64,000 nucleotides of DNA from Poa pratensis. Its lineage: Eukaryota > Streptophyta > Magnoliopsida > Poales > Poaceae. The stretch is taken from positions 138,346,687 through 138,410,686 of the forward strand of contig CAMZMU010000041.1 in NCBI GenBank assembly GCA_947311845.1, in the 5' to 3' direction. The notes beneath the pieces were generated by a model. The model saw only the letters and a program-made list of their open reading frames with translations. It had not been told where the DNA came from and made no database searches. The translations under genes and the position numbers were made by a program. Positions 1 through 13,200 of this stretch are shown piece by piece (position 1 is the stretch's first letter; each line of letters starts with the position of its first letter).

Positions 1-890
1 AACAATTCCGACGGAATTTAAATGAGATTTAACAAACTTACAATTTAAAATCTATACGAGATTTCACAAACTAAACTAAAGTTACGCCGATACCGGCTAC
101 ACGCTACAGCGTCTAGCCAACTACTACACGCGTCGGCATCGAGGAAGATGCCTCTTCCACATGCCCTCGTCGGCGAAGAAGATGCCAACTAGTGTCGTAA
201 TTATCAACAGACTTGCATGCCTCAATAATCCGGCGCCGAAAGTTTCATCCGCTATTGCCGTCGGCTACGGCCTTTAGAAACGTAGGCTCGGCTGAGGCTG
301 AGCCTTCTGGTTTCGCGGCCGGCGCGTGGTGAGATTTGATCTACCGCCGTTGCATGCCACGACGTGCCTGGTGGGAAGCCTCGCCGGCTTCATCTTGTGC
401 CCCTTCTCCGGTGACCGTGACGCTGCCGGGGAAGTGCCAGCTGCTATTCCCGGCGCGCATGGTAAGGGGAGATCGGGCAACTCGGGGTCGACGTCGTAGT
501 CGTCGACATCGTCGTCGTCCTCGCCGTCAGAGCGGGAATGCTCGTCGTCCGAAGCAGACAACTCCAGCGTTGGCTCCCGTCCCGTCCAGTCACGTCGTCT
601 CAGAGACCGCCCGACGACTGCGCGGCTATTAAACGCGGCGGAACGGCCTCCTGCGCGCCCTTATCAACACGTGCACGGCGGCCTGTGTGTATGACGGGTG
701 GGGCCGGCCTGTCGGAAGGCATGTCCGCCCCATGTCTAGTACCCCCGAGAGGCCCTGCAAAGTTGGGGGCCGTGCCGGACACGATTTCGCTCGGACCGAG
801 CCTTTTGGGATGCCGCTGGTGCCAGTTTTTGGTGTCCGGACTCCCAATGGGCCTTTGGGGGTCGTTTGGAGGGTACCGGTGGAGATGCTC
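1..890 (-). mobile_element. PIF-Harbinger-type DNA transposon, partial (left end outside window)
   Basis: The right end at 761-890 finishes with GGTGGAGATGCTC followed by TTA (891-893), the 3-bp target typical of PIF-Harbinger. Its last 130 bp match, in reverse orientation, the left end of the complete copy at 22667-24269, so both belong to one family. No matching left terminus is seen before base 1, so the element extends out of the window. The 270-630 interval is GC-rich and encodes an acidic run on the minus strand, but it lacks an ATG-started ORF of convincing length; I do not call a gene there. Confidence 0.7.
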
Positions 891-893
891 TTA

Positions 894-1407
894 CTTGAAT
901 TATTATCACACATTATTTGTGGCTGCTTGGATGGGCTATTGACCCAGTGACCAGTTGGACACCGAATTCGAATCCCACTTAATGAAATTTGTTTTCAACA
1001 GTGAAATTCGTCTTATTTGATTCATGACCAACAAGGAGTTCATGCATATTCAGAGTGGCAATGGCAAGATGCATACAAGCAGAATTCAGAATGACGACAT
1101 CTTTTCATTCCCGATGGTACATGTCAACAGCACTCACTCAATTTGACAGAAAAATATACTGTATACCTGTAAGAGACAATTGCTGATAGTATAACTTGGG
1201 CTCACAGGAAGTGAACCAAGCTAAAAGAAAAGAAGTATAATGCGTCAAAGTACATCTTTTGAAATTTATGACCTTTCTGCGTTTGAAATGTGTTCTTTTA
1301 CTACTGCTACATCAAAAGATCAAAACATTCAGCTGCGAGCAAGCCACTCTTTGTATTGTATACTTTAGCAAGGGCAGTTCCTAAATTGGAGATTGACATT
1401 AAAATCA
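894..1407. other. Intergenic, no recognised feature
   Basis: AT-rich sequence between the Harbinger end and the Helitron 3' end. I see no ORF, hairpin or terminal repeat worth naming. Confidence 0.5.
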
Positions 1408-4400
1408 CTAGTTGATTGCCCGTGCGTTGCTACGGACTAAAAATGAAAAATATGTTCTCTTTCCCTTTGCCTTCCTCCCTCTCTAATCCATATTATTCGC
1501 TCCACTATATTCTGATATCACCTTGTTAATCGTCACTGTTCAAGTTCCTTAATTCCAGGTCTTGATTTTGGTCAATTGAATTGATCATGAATTATTATCA
1601 GAGTGTGCTGTCACACAAAAATGACCATGGGGATCACATTGTTGTACTTTTCATGCTTAAAAACTTGATTATAATCCCAAACAGCGACACACATTGAGCA
1701 AAACATAAAAATAACAATCTCTGAACTGGTTCTGTAAATGCCAACAAATGTGAGAACTGAAATAAATAAATCATTAATTTAGAGTAGCACAAATTAATGC
1801 CAACAAATGCAATCCCATGCTACTTCAATCGGTATAAGAATGAGCTTGTTAGTCAATATATGTTGGGAGTGAAATATGATACATTGCTATCATAAACATA
1901 TGTTCTCGGAGAAGAAAGTGCTACGTAAATAACTTCAGTTGTAGTGCAGAACTTCAAATTACTTATGTATTTGCACCCACATGATAATATGGAAGTTAAT
2001 GAACGCTCTTTTTCTGTTTTTACAGGGTATCTTTACTAATTCTTTTTTCCTTCCTTTGACCATCGGAGTAGATTTGTGTCAGTATCTTGAGATGTCATCG
2101 TTGGGACATAATTACCATATATGATGGTTGTCTCTATATTTCATTTATATTCACTTTACGAAACATAGTGAAATGTCTGCACACAAACCAGTTTACTTCC
2201 TTAAGAAAGATAATGTCACATAATTACCAGTACTTCTCTCAGAATTTTTTGAGGCACAGACCTAGAAGATCAATATATATAACTCTTATGTACAGAGACC
2301 TAAAAAAATACTTCTTGTAGAATAAGAAACTGAATTCCAAAATGGATGGATTCATTTACGTCCAACTGTCCTGCAGATATTCTCAAGAAAACATGGCGTA
2401 TAAATGCACAATTCATCTTGTCTTTGATAAGCAGAGCTAGGCAGCTGGCCAATCTAGTAGTATACCCCATAAGTGATCTAGTTAGTTTCTGCACACAAAA
2501 AATGATACATTTAGATTTCAAGAAGTGAAATTGACAGTGTCAACTAAAATTGTAAAAACTCAGTTCTCCATCTTGATATACTGTAATAACTTTACTACAA
2601 ATACAAGTGAACAAATACAAGCTATTGTATTAAAATACCAATTCACATGATAAACCTATGACTATCAGTTTGACAATGGCAGAGAAGATTAAAACATGTC
2701 GAACTCACTTCTGAAGATGTCAAATAAAAGATTAGGACCTCTACAACAAATCCCTTGGCATATCAATTTGTAAAGACGTATATATCAATGATCAACGCAA
2801 CCAATTAAGAGCGGACCAAATTTTACTCTTCCTAAGAACGATACCTCACAACTACTGAATCTGTTTTCAACATATCCATATTAGCTAACATGTAGCTTCA
2901 TGTAATTTTCATAGAGCAATACTCACCTGATCAGATGGCCTTGTTAGATCAGATGGCCTTGTACCCGCAACCAACCAAGAACCTGAATGGATTTCATTAA
3001 GTGTGCAGCTAATTCGATAGAGGAGTGTTTCAGCTGCCAATGGAGATCCAAATGCGCGTATTCATAGAATAAGAATTACTCCCTTCAATGAAATATGATT
3101 CAAAGTTACAAAGTTATCATAAATCATAACTAAGTAGTATAGTTTAGCAATTAGACAGAATAGAGTTAATGCATAAGCTGCCAAACAAATGTGGTTAAAA
3201 TGGAGGAGTTGCAGAAGTTTTTCATACAGAGCAATGGCTATGAAAATAAATATTGAATACGAATCTTTAGGGACATTTTCTCAAACATCTTGTGAGCCGC
3301 GTACATCACTCCTTATGACCATAAAGCTAATTGACAGATATCCAACCTCAATCATTAGAGCAAGAAACTGTACCCGAAATGGATTTGTGAAAATGAATTG
3401 ATTTATTACCTTACGAAGAGGAATTATCTCGATATTATTTCAATTGTTATATATTAAAAAACAGCAAATGCCTATTAGATCATAATCTATTTTCTACTGG
3501 TAATTAAATATGTTATTATTTTATAGAACCAATCAAGGACGCCAATATAACTCGAGAAATAAATATCTGACAAAATAGAGTTGCTATAGTCACCAGATCG
3601 TTCATTGCCTAATACAGATTGCCCTTCTTCGCATATAGTCTGACAAGAAATTAAAGATGGCTTACCTAGCTATGCTGGATGTGCACTGCTCCTAGTTGAT
3701 CTGACCTGGATCCTGGCTTCAATGATGGTCTCACGCAGCAAATTAGGAACCCAGGACGACGGTGGGCGTCCTCTTCCCAGACAGCAGAAATTACCTTTGA
3801 ATTAGCATCTGACAAAATAGAGTTGCCAATGTCAGTAAGACGAAAACAATCTGCAAATGTGTGCGGAGTCCCTAGCCGCCCCTCCATGGTCCATCGCCTT
3901 CTTCGAGGCCTCTCTGTCCCTCCGCCCCACCTTCAAAGGTTCATCGAGCTCACGGCAGCAGTGGCTCTTTCCATCCTTTATTCATTTTTTTAAGCAGAGA
4001 ATGTGACAATAGTGCTCAAACTTCCATTGTGAAATTATCGACAATATGTTATTCACTCTCTTTTTGTCACTCTAAGCATTTGAAAGAGATTATATGCAAA
4101 CCTCACCATCATTGACTGAGCACTGATATCACAAACATAACCAATCCTCAACTAAACTGAATATTAGGCGACACAGAGGCAGGATAAAGCGTAAACTTGA
4201 AGTGATTCAGCATGTTCACCTTGTCTTGGAAAGCCCAGTAGTAGTGCTTGTGCGCGCTGTCCTCCTTGTCTGCATCCGGCAAACCTGGGCCATGCGCCGT
4301 CGCCCGCGAGCTCCGGTCTTCACCACATGGTCGAGCTCCCGCAGTCTAGGCCGCACAGAACTATCCGTCTCCCTCCTCCCCGTGTGCTTGACCTGCTGCC

Positions 4401-4882
4401 TCGTGGGTCAGCTATGGCGGGAGACAAAAGCGTGGATGCATTGGTCGGGGCACCTGGGGGTCCATGGAGTTGCGTCTTGTTTCCAGCACAACAATCCGGC
4501 GCCTCGGTGACCCGTCCCTCCGATGAAAAGCTCTCGCCCCGAGCTCTCGGCTTCCCCTCCGACTCCCGGCCTGCAAGAGCCTGCGCTGGCGAGCTCCACC
4601 ATGTGTTCCTCTCATCCGGATCCCTCACCGGCCTCTACCCAGGAAGCCCTATTCTACTACAGCTATCTAAGGAGGACGGCCCAGGTGCTGGCGGCGGAAG
4701 ATAGGAGAGGCAAGAGGAAGGTAGATGAGGAAATTAGGGCAGGGGCTGGCGGGCGGACGCGCTAGGTGGTGGTGGGCCCACGCGTGGGATGACCGGACGA
4801 TGGACGATGGGCGATTAGTTTCTCGATGGTGGAAAATGGAGGTATCACCGACGTACATCTAACTCCCAATTAATAGTAAAGA
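1408..4882 (-). mobile_element. Helitron A (non-autonomous)
   Basis: Read on the minus strand, the element starts TCTTTACTATTAATTGGGAG at 4882 and ends with a GC-rich hairpin region and CTAG at 1411-1408. It lies between a host A and a host T, as Helitrons do. The 3' end carries the GCAACGCACGGGCA motif seen at many grass Helitron ends. No Rep/helicase ORF is present. The 3.88-4.85 kb part is GC-rich with short ORFs on both strands, which may be captured gene fragments, but I recognise no family in them. Confidence 0.7.
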
Positions 4883-6582
4883 TAAGCCTATGTCAACTTC
4901 AAGCGGACGTTTCTTCCTATACCTGTCAAATTCGAGCACCTATACTGATTAGTGAGTTTTTCCTCGAAACAGGGTTTCACCCCGCTTTATAAATAAAGAC
5001 ACAAACACCCGAACTGATACAAGGTGGTGAAAAAACCCTCTTAGAAAGCAAGTAAAAAATTGTCCAGATTTGGTCCCATGTATTTTCGTAGTTCTTCATT
5101 GAAGAAAATTAAAATAATATCAAGGTGCAGAATAAGAACTTGGAGATACCGACTTGAGAGGACCCTTGTGTACCTCTTTATTCTCCGATTGTTTAGAAGA
5201 CTGAATTATTAACTGGGAGTAGACCTTGTACACGTAGGTGCGCTAAAACCATTCAAAATGTATATTGATATGTTTAAAAATCAAGTACATTATTTCAGGG
5301 CGTACATTATATATATTATGGAGTGTGGTCGTACCAAATCGATCCTCCAAAACTACCGTGACAATGTTTGACATTCATATTGTGGTATAGCACTTAACTA
5401 CTGTACTATAAAAACCCAATACAACTGTAGTGATGATAACATGTCGGGACACCACTCTTCAAATCTTCATGCAGCGATTTAACAGTACCCTTATACTTTT
5501 ACAAAGGCTGTAATCGCACCGACTCATGTTGCTCTTTGCCGCCACAATCGTGTATATTCCCTTCATGAATAGAAGAACTACGAAAATACATGGGACACAA
5601 AATAAGGTAATAATAGGAAACGCTTTAGCACTCTGTAAATAAAGTGAGATGTAGCTATATGTGTTTCTGTTCCGGAGGAGTCAAATATTCATTACGCTCA
5701 AGGTTTTCTGCCTCCGTGGATCTTGAAATGTGCAGCTATTTTATAGAAACGGGAGGCTTCCGAAACGATCTGTGAGGAGCTCACAGGGGTGTGTTCCGAC
5801 ATTCATCCACCCTGGTTTTCAAGGTTCTATCTGCATCGGGTTCTGAACTGGCAAATGTGAAGCTATATCACATCAGTGCAACATTAACCTCGTCGTTCTA
5901 TAGCATGTTTTGTGAGGGCTCGCTCCTGGACGCTCTACATATGAGCTTCCTTGGGGAGTGTTTGAATAGCGCTTGGTTCGTCAGGTGGAGAAGAAACAGT
6001 CGGCTTGGCCCCGGTGTTCCGCCACTTTGATTAAATCAGAGTCAAGGAGGCAGCGGCGCCACCGTGTCGCGTTCGCTTCCACGACCAACGGAGAGCCAAT
6101 GCTTGATGCACGTCGTGCCGGCGTCCATGACCTAGCAGTACAGCATGGAGAAGCTGCAGCCACGGAGTTCCCCTCCGCTTCTACCTCGCAGTCCCCGCCC
6201 AATCCTGCTGCCCCCTTGGCTACTTTCCCCATTTTGCTGGTCCGGTTTCTCCCGGCGCGCCTGCGCTGCTGCGCAAGTGCTGATAAGAACACGCGAGGTT
6301 CTCTCTCTAAAAAAAACATGATCGGGAGACGGAATTTGTATTTTTACGAAATTTGGAAATAACAAATGGTATACTCAATATTTTCTGATTATGATACTTT
6401 CTTCATTTTGGTTACCCAACCATAAGAGAAATGTTACTTTCCGCAAAAGCCAGTGACAAAAGATCTCATAACCCCATGTTTACTAGCTATGTGGTGCGAC
6501 CAGAAACAGGCGCACGAAAACATATCGTGTACCCCGGGTCATCGAGTATTCCTGGTGCACCCGTACTATCTGGCCTATGTAA
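4883..6582 (+). repeat. Intergenic segment with promoter-like block A
   Basis: Between the two Helitrons. The part at about 5420-6380 is a diverged copy of the block repeated at 9.0-9.9 and 18.6-19.6 kb. Shared anchors are a GACACCACTCTT stretch (about 5450, also about 17200), AAGGTTTTCNGCC (about 5700), GGGAGGCTTC (5751-5760) and GATTAAATCAGAG (about 6028). No long ORF is conserved between copies. Confidence 0.6.
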
Positions 6583-8679
6583 CTAGTTGTCATGTACGTG
6601 CAACGCACGTCTTTACAATTAAATGAGACAACAATTTACAGTTAGTAAAATATTGTACCATGGTCGATATGGATTTGTGCAAGTAACAGCCGCACATACG
6701 CCCAATGCAATACACATCAAGTTTAAATGAAAGTAATGAATGACAGCACCGTAGTGCAAATTGTGCATAAGCTGAATAACATTAAGATGAAGTGAGCTGA
6801 ATATTTTTTTCAAGCATGTCACATTTTTTCTAAAGATTACAGATACAGATTCTCTATTTAGTCCTCTTGACAGTGGTGTAGATGTCTACAGATCCTAAAT
6901 GGATGTGTTGCTCCCCAACTGACATATTCAACCCTGACGTTTAGCTGTGAAGGAAGCATAGGAAGATGTCAAGCTTTGAGTTTGCTTCCAAGAACCTAAG
7001 AATTTCAGCACGATTGTGTTCAGTAGTACTCTTTGAAATTGTCAAGCATACTGAGCCGAGCTTGTAAGATAGGCAAAATTACAAGAGCAAACATGTTAAG
7101 ATACTCGATTGTTTAATTGCATCCGATTAGCGATTCAGATTGCTCTAATGTTGAGCACCGAACACGTCCTAACCCCCGTTGCATATTGGATTTTTGTTTC
7201 GCACGCGACGTGCCCAGGTCACGTTCCTTGCTTCTTCGTGGGTGGTGTCTGCTAACCCCTTCGCCGTCGTTGGTCGCCACTACACCGCCTCCACTTCTAG
7301 ATAAGTGCGACCCGCCTAGACCGCTTTCCTTGCTTTTTCTTCAGCCACTGAACATTAATTGACTCAGATTTAGTAACTTGTACTAAATCTGAGTCATTTA
7401 ATTCGAAACGGATGGAGTTATATTACATTTACAATATTCTCTAGAAAATCTAAGATTAATTGTACTAACTAAAATATAGTCATTTTTATTTTTTTATTCA
7501 ATATAAAAATAATGTCACCTGTAGAGAGTACACTTTTTAACCTTCTTTTATAATGCACTTATCCAGCTACGCTATCAGGAGAGAATAGGCAGCAGCAGCA
7601 CACAGCGAGAATCCGGTACTGAAGTATGGCTTCATGCCGTTGAGTGGCGATATGCCGATCCCCTCTTCCTCCTGAATCTTCACTTTTCAATTCCTCTCCA
7701 AATCGAGCTTCTCCTGCTGCTTCTCATCATTGCCCACCGCTCTATTCTCTTGATCTATCTCCTCTCATAGAAGTATCCTCAAATTCCTAGGATTAGGAAG
7801 CACGATCCAAAAAATCCCCAAATCCTCCTTCCTCCTACCTGCTGCTGTTCACAAATCCACCACCGATTGTAGCTGGGTGTCTAACTCATACTACTAATTA
7901 GACCTTCCAGCTTTCCGCCGCCGCCCGCCGGTTTGAGTCGCCTTTTCTAGGCTGCGCTCAACCGTATCAGACCACGCTGCACACAGCGAGCACACAGCGA
8001 GGTACAGTAGCACGGAGAGGGAGAGGGAGAGCTGAGAGGCACAATCGCACAAAGCAAGCAAGGGCGGACACTGCTCCTGCTCTGCTAGTCTCCAGCACCT
8101 CATCCCTGTTCAATACTCTGGCGCCCAAACCAAGGAAGGAAGAACGGGCCGCGGCATCGCCACGGCAACAGCATCGCCAATCGCCATCCAAGAAATCCTC
8201 TCCATCGCGTCACCTGCCTCGTCCGCAGCCGCCTTCCCGTGACAGCGCCAAGAAAGCGCGGCCCTACGTTGCCTTTGGCCCGACGATCTGAATCGACACC
8301 TACCGGTCGCGCCAGCGCTGACCGCCAGAGGCACCGGTTGCAGGGGCGGTCGTGTCGCCCGCCGCCTGACTGATCTCTCTTGAAAGCCGGCGGCTCGGGC
8401 GCCGCAAACGGCCAAGCCGTCCCGGCAGGGCTGCCCGTGACCTAGCACGGTATGTGAGGCGCAGATGTTTTTCTTTTTTCCCTCTACATACGAAATAACG
8501 ATTGGACCGGTGGCAATTTGGTCGTATTATGTGAGTTGGTGGGAGGGCAAAACGGTCCAAAACGGACAATGTTGAGTTGTCGAACATTGGGATGATCTGA
8601 ACCGTTTGATCGGATATTGAAGGGCTCAGATTTAAAGTATCCCAGCAAGTCAAGTTTGCTCTTTTAATAGTAGTATAGA
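6583..8679 (-). mobile_element. Helitron B (non-autonomous)
   Basis: On the minus strand the 5' end at 8679 reads TCTATACTACTATTAAAAGA, a classic Triticeae Helitron start. The 3' end at 6586-6583 is CTAG, preceded by the near-perfect hairpin ACGTGC-GTT-GCACGT. Flanks are A (minus strand, opposite 8680) and T (opposite 6582), the expected AT target. The GC-rich 7900-8450 part has no recognisable domain, and no Rep-helicase gene is seen. Confidence 0.78.
7360..7396. repeat. Perfect hairpin, probable broken Stowaway MITE
   Basis: Two 16-bp arms (7360-7375 and 7381-7396) around a 5-bp loop, followed by CGAAACGGATGGAG, which resembles a decayed Stowaway end. The matching left terminus is absent. 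It lies inside Helitron B. Confidence 0.55.
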
Positions 8680-10179
8680 TATACTGTAGTTTCCAAAAAT
8701 TGTGAAATAAATGCATAACCCTATTTTAGTACCACAAATAATAGGTAGCTTCGGGAAAAAGGAAAAAATATTATTTGGTAGCGTTGATGGGCTGAATTCA
8801 AAGTCCAATTACTAAGCGTAGATGTACTTTTCTTTTTCATTTCTAAGTTTAGTTTGGAATTTGAATCAAACTTTATGACATTATTGAAGCATATATCATC
8901 TTTACTGTATGCTTTTGTATGATATTTGTCGTGACATCTATGACGTGGTTTCGAATTTGGTTGTACCGGGAGTACCTCAAAAGTGGAAGTACATTGTATG
9001 GTTACACATTCGTACATAGTCACTTGACTGTCACACCTACTTATGTTCCTCTTTAATTCTTACACATTCGTACATAGTCACTTGACCCCTTCATAAAATA
9101 GATGATGAGCAGCCACGCTGGTGTGTGATAGCTCTCTCCTTCCGTAAGGAACAAATGAATAAAAGGAAATTCTTTAACTATAGCCAGATGTCTACATGTG
9201 TCGTTTCTCTTCTGGAGATCCGTTGAACATTTAGTATGCGCAAGGTTTTCGGCCATCGTGTATCTAGAAATGTGATTATCGGAAATGGGAGGCTTCGGGA
9301 ACGATCAGTGCGGAGCACACACGCGTTATTATTGTCAGTGGATTTCTGGTGGTTGCTCAAGGGCTAGTTCCGTTCGCAGTTGATGCCGGCCACGGAGTTT
9401 CACTCCTCCAGCTTGTTCACATACGACGACGGAAGCTGTTTGGTACGCTTTCGCTCCATCTGCCTGGGCAGTGATTTGTACCAGTCGGACAGAGGAAACA
9501 GCTAGCCGGCCTGGCCTGTTGCCGCGGTTTGATTAGCATGGAGCTGCAGCACGATGCAGATAGCTGCCTGCGCATGATTAAATCAGAGACATCAGCACTC
9601 CACGTACAGAGTGAATCTCGGCTGTGTCCGCCCATCTCGCTGCGTCCGCGGTTCCATTCCCCTATTTTGGTTATCTAGTTTCTCCTGGTGCAAGCCTTCG
9701 CCAAGTGCTGAGGAGAACTCGCAAGATCGGCAATGGAACTAGCAAAGAGAGGTGAATTGATCTGGATATGTCTCGTAAAAAGTGCATGAATAGTTCTCAA
9801 TCGAAAGAGAATTAATCTTGTTCTCAGTCAGCTGATGTGATTAAATCTTAGTTGCAACTCATGTCTAATATGGAGAACGAAGCAAATTTAAGAGTTTAGG
9901 ACATTTTTCTTAATTGAAATCCCATTTACAGTTGAAACCCAACTTGTAACTCATAGGTGAACGAATCACAAAAATTTTAGTCAAATTTCTACAACAATGT
10001 CTTTTTTTGCTTCGAATTTCCTTTTTTGCCCATTTTGGATGTAAATAGATACCCCTATTTGTTAGAAAAACTATTCCTAAAATTTCCTGAAATAAATTTA
10101 GCCTTTACTTCTATATTTTTTTCCTTAAAACACGGATTTACATACATTTTGTAAGGAAAGGCAGGAATCCGCTCTGTTT
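8680..10179 (+). repeat. Promoter-like block B
   Basis: About 9030-9780 is closely similar to 18650-19350 in the same orientation. Both have a CATAAA(A)TAGATGATGAGCAG TATA-like stretch, CAGATGTCTACATGTGTCG, CAAGGTTTTCGGCC, GGGAGGYTTC (9287-9296), and CAGAGACATCAGCACTCCAC. It ends near AGCAAAGAGAGGTGAAT, which looks like an exon end and GT donor, but no coding exon follows: the LINE begins at 10196. Confidence 0.65.
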
Positions 10180-10195
10180 TGTTATCTTAATTTAT
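10180..10195. repeat. LINE-1 target-site duplication, 3' side
   Basis: TGTTATCTTAATTTAT, repeated exactly at 16865-16880. The pair brackets the LINE and fixes its limits. Confidence 0.9.
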
Positions 10196-10290
10196 TTATT
10201 TTTAGAAACGTGGGGCAAAAGCTTTGCCCCATATATTAATTAAGAAGAAGTTTACATGAAAGTAAAGTGTGCCCAAATATTACAACGCGA

Positions 10291-13200
10291 CTACTCTCGC
10301 GGCATCAAGTTGCCCAAGTGTTTGGCACCCGCAAGAGCCCATAGACGAGCCTCTCTCTTCACTCTCTCGAAAATAACAAAAGATGGTGCACTCTTTTTCT
10401 TGAACACTCTTGCGTTCCGCTCGGACCAAATCTCCCAAGTGGTGAGCAACGTGAGTGAGGCGACGGCTTTGCGGTTGGGGTAGACGTTGGTCATCAAAAG
10501 CCACCAATTGTTGAAGTTGAGATTTGTCCAATGCCCGGTGTTGACGTTGTAGAGGCCTAACCAATCTTTAATGAGGTCCCATATCCTTCGCGTGACCCGG
10601 CAATGAACAAAGAGGTGGGTAGTTGACTCCGTGGTTTGCTTGCACAAGGGGCAAAGGCCACAATTCGGCCACCCTCTCCTCGCTAAGCGGTCGGCCGTCC
10701 AAACTCTATTTTGATTTGCAAGCCAAGCGAAGAACTTTGTCTTGGGAGGTGCCCAAGGCCTCCAAACCGACTTGGCCATAGACGAAGAGATGGTTCCCAT
10801 GAATTGCATCTTGTATGCCGATTTTGCCGAATATTCCCCATTTTCCGTGAGCCTCCAACGGATTTCATCATCAACATAGAGGTTGAGGTGGACGTCTTGG
10901 AGAAGAGTCCAAAGTCTCACAAATTGTGAGAGGTGGTCGATGGTGAATTCCTCATCAAGACGCACATTTCGCACCCAACAATCGTGTAGCATGGCCGCAC
11001 CAACCGTGCACTTCTTCTTGCTAGATATTTGGAATATGAGAGGTGCAATGTTCTTCGGTTTCTCTCCCTCCAACCAAGGTGCATGCCAAAAGGGAGTCTT
11101 GAGCCCATTTCCAATGGAGATTTTTGTCGCGGCATAGAAGATGTCCATGTCCTCGTTGGTGCAAGGATTTCCATAGCCAACCCAAATTTTACCGGGGTCC
11201 TTCCACTCAAGCCATGGCCAACGTAAACGCAACGCCGTCGCAAACTTGCCCATGTGAAGCAAACCGAGCCCTCCAAGCTTCTTTGGGCGGCACACGAGGT
11301 CCCAACTAACTTTGCACTTGGCTCCCGTTGTTGAATCCTTGGCCGACCATAAGAAGGCACGTTGAATCTTGTTGAGAAAGGTCATTGTGCCCGGGGGGAT
11401 AATGAGAGGCGTCAAATAGTAGATGGCTTGGGAGGCGATGACCGATTTCACTAGGGCCGCACGGCCGGCCGTTGCAATGTGCTTGCCGTTCCAAGTGGGC
11501 AATTTGCCCACACACTTATCTTCAAGATGTTGGAAGTCCGCCCTCTTTAAGCGCCAAACCGAGAGGGGAAGGCCAAGGTAGCGCAACGGGAAGGAGGCTC
11601 GCGTTGCCGGAAGCCCCTCGAGAACCTCATCAAGATTAATCTCCCCACACCTAATCGGGACCACGGAGCTCTTGTCAAAGTTCGTGCAAAGACCGGTAAC
11701 CTCTCCGAAGGCCTGAAGAATGGAGGCAAAATTGGCAATATCCTCTTTGATTGGTGCCACAAACACCGCCGCATCATCCGCATAAAGTGAGGTTCTCAAT
11801 ATGGTGCCTCTCCCACGAAGCTTATGAAGGAGACCTTGTCTTGTTGCAATTTCCAAAATTTGTGTGAGAGGATCAATGGCCAAGACGAATAGGAGGGGTG
11901 ATAGCGGGTCGCCTTGCCGAAGGCCACGCCCATGCATGATGGGGGCGCCGGCCACGCCATTGAGAAGAACACGGGAGGTAGCGGTGGAGAGCAAAGCGGC
12001 GATCCAATTCCGGAACCGGCTAGGGAACCCACGGCGTTGGAGGAGATCAAGCAAATATTCCCATCGTATGGAATCAAACGCCTTGCGGATGTCAAGCTTG
12101 AATAAGAGAGCCGGCGTCTTCCCCTTGTGAAATCGCTTTGCAAGGTTCTTGACATATAGGAAGTTGTCATGGATGCTTCGCTTCTTGATAAAAGCACTTT
12201 GAGCGTTGGAGACAAGGTCGTTCATGAGCGGGGCAAGACGGAGGGCAAGCATTTTTGAGATGATCTTCGCAATGGCGTGGATAAGGCTAATAGGCCTAAA
12301 GTCGGAGACCTCCTCCGCCCCTTCCTTCTTTGGCAAGAGAGCAATGTTGGCGGAATTGAGCCAATGGAAGTTCTCGGAGTGGAGGTTGCCAAAGAGATTA
12401 ATCACCCTCATCACGTCAACTTTGATAGTCTCCCAACACTTCTTGAAGAACACTCCCGTGAATCCATCGGGGCCGGGTGCCTTGTCACATGGCATTTGAT
12501 CAATAGCATTCTTTACCTCCTCTTCGGAGAAAGGGTCTCCAAGGTTTTGCAAGTTTGGCTCTTCAAAGTGTAGCTCCTCCCAATTAAAATCTCTAGTTCG
12601 AGCTTCACCGTGCCCAAGCACCGAATTGAAATGGGCATACACAATCCCTTCTTTAGCCGCATGGTCGGTGACCCAACCATTGTTGAACTTTAGGCGGTGG
12701 ATGTGATTTTTCCTTCTCCTTGAATTGACCCTCATGTGGAAGAATTTGGTGTTGGCGTCCCCCTCTTTAATATTCGCAATCCTAGCACTTTGCTTTTTTC
12801 TAGCTCTCTCCACCACGGCCAAGGCAATGACTCTTCTTTTTAGTCTCGCACGGAACTCCCTCTCATTGACCGAGAGCGTCCTATTTTCTTCGGCCAAGTC
12901 AAAATGGAGGATGACAAGGAGGGCGGCGTGAACCAAGACTTTGGCGTTGGAGAAGAGCCCACGGCTCCAAGACTTCAACCTAACACCCGTGGTGCGCAAT
13001 TTGTGGAAAAGAATGTGGCAAGGCTCCGTGTGAGTAGAGGGCTCACTCCACGCCTTTTGCACCACCTCGTTGAAGCCCGGGAGGCGTGTCCAAAAATTCT
13101 CAAACTTGAATGTGCGAGGTCTACGAGGGCCACGGTCGTCGGCAAGCATGAGAGGGCAATGATCCGACAAAGAGGAAGATAGGGCATGGAGGACATGAGT

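Noticed and set aside
1408..8679. One large 7.3-kb Helitron
   Set aside because: A second 3' end with hairpin and CTAG at 6583 and a second 5' TC end at 4882 fit two separate Helitrons better.
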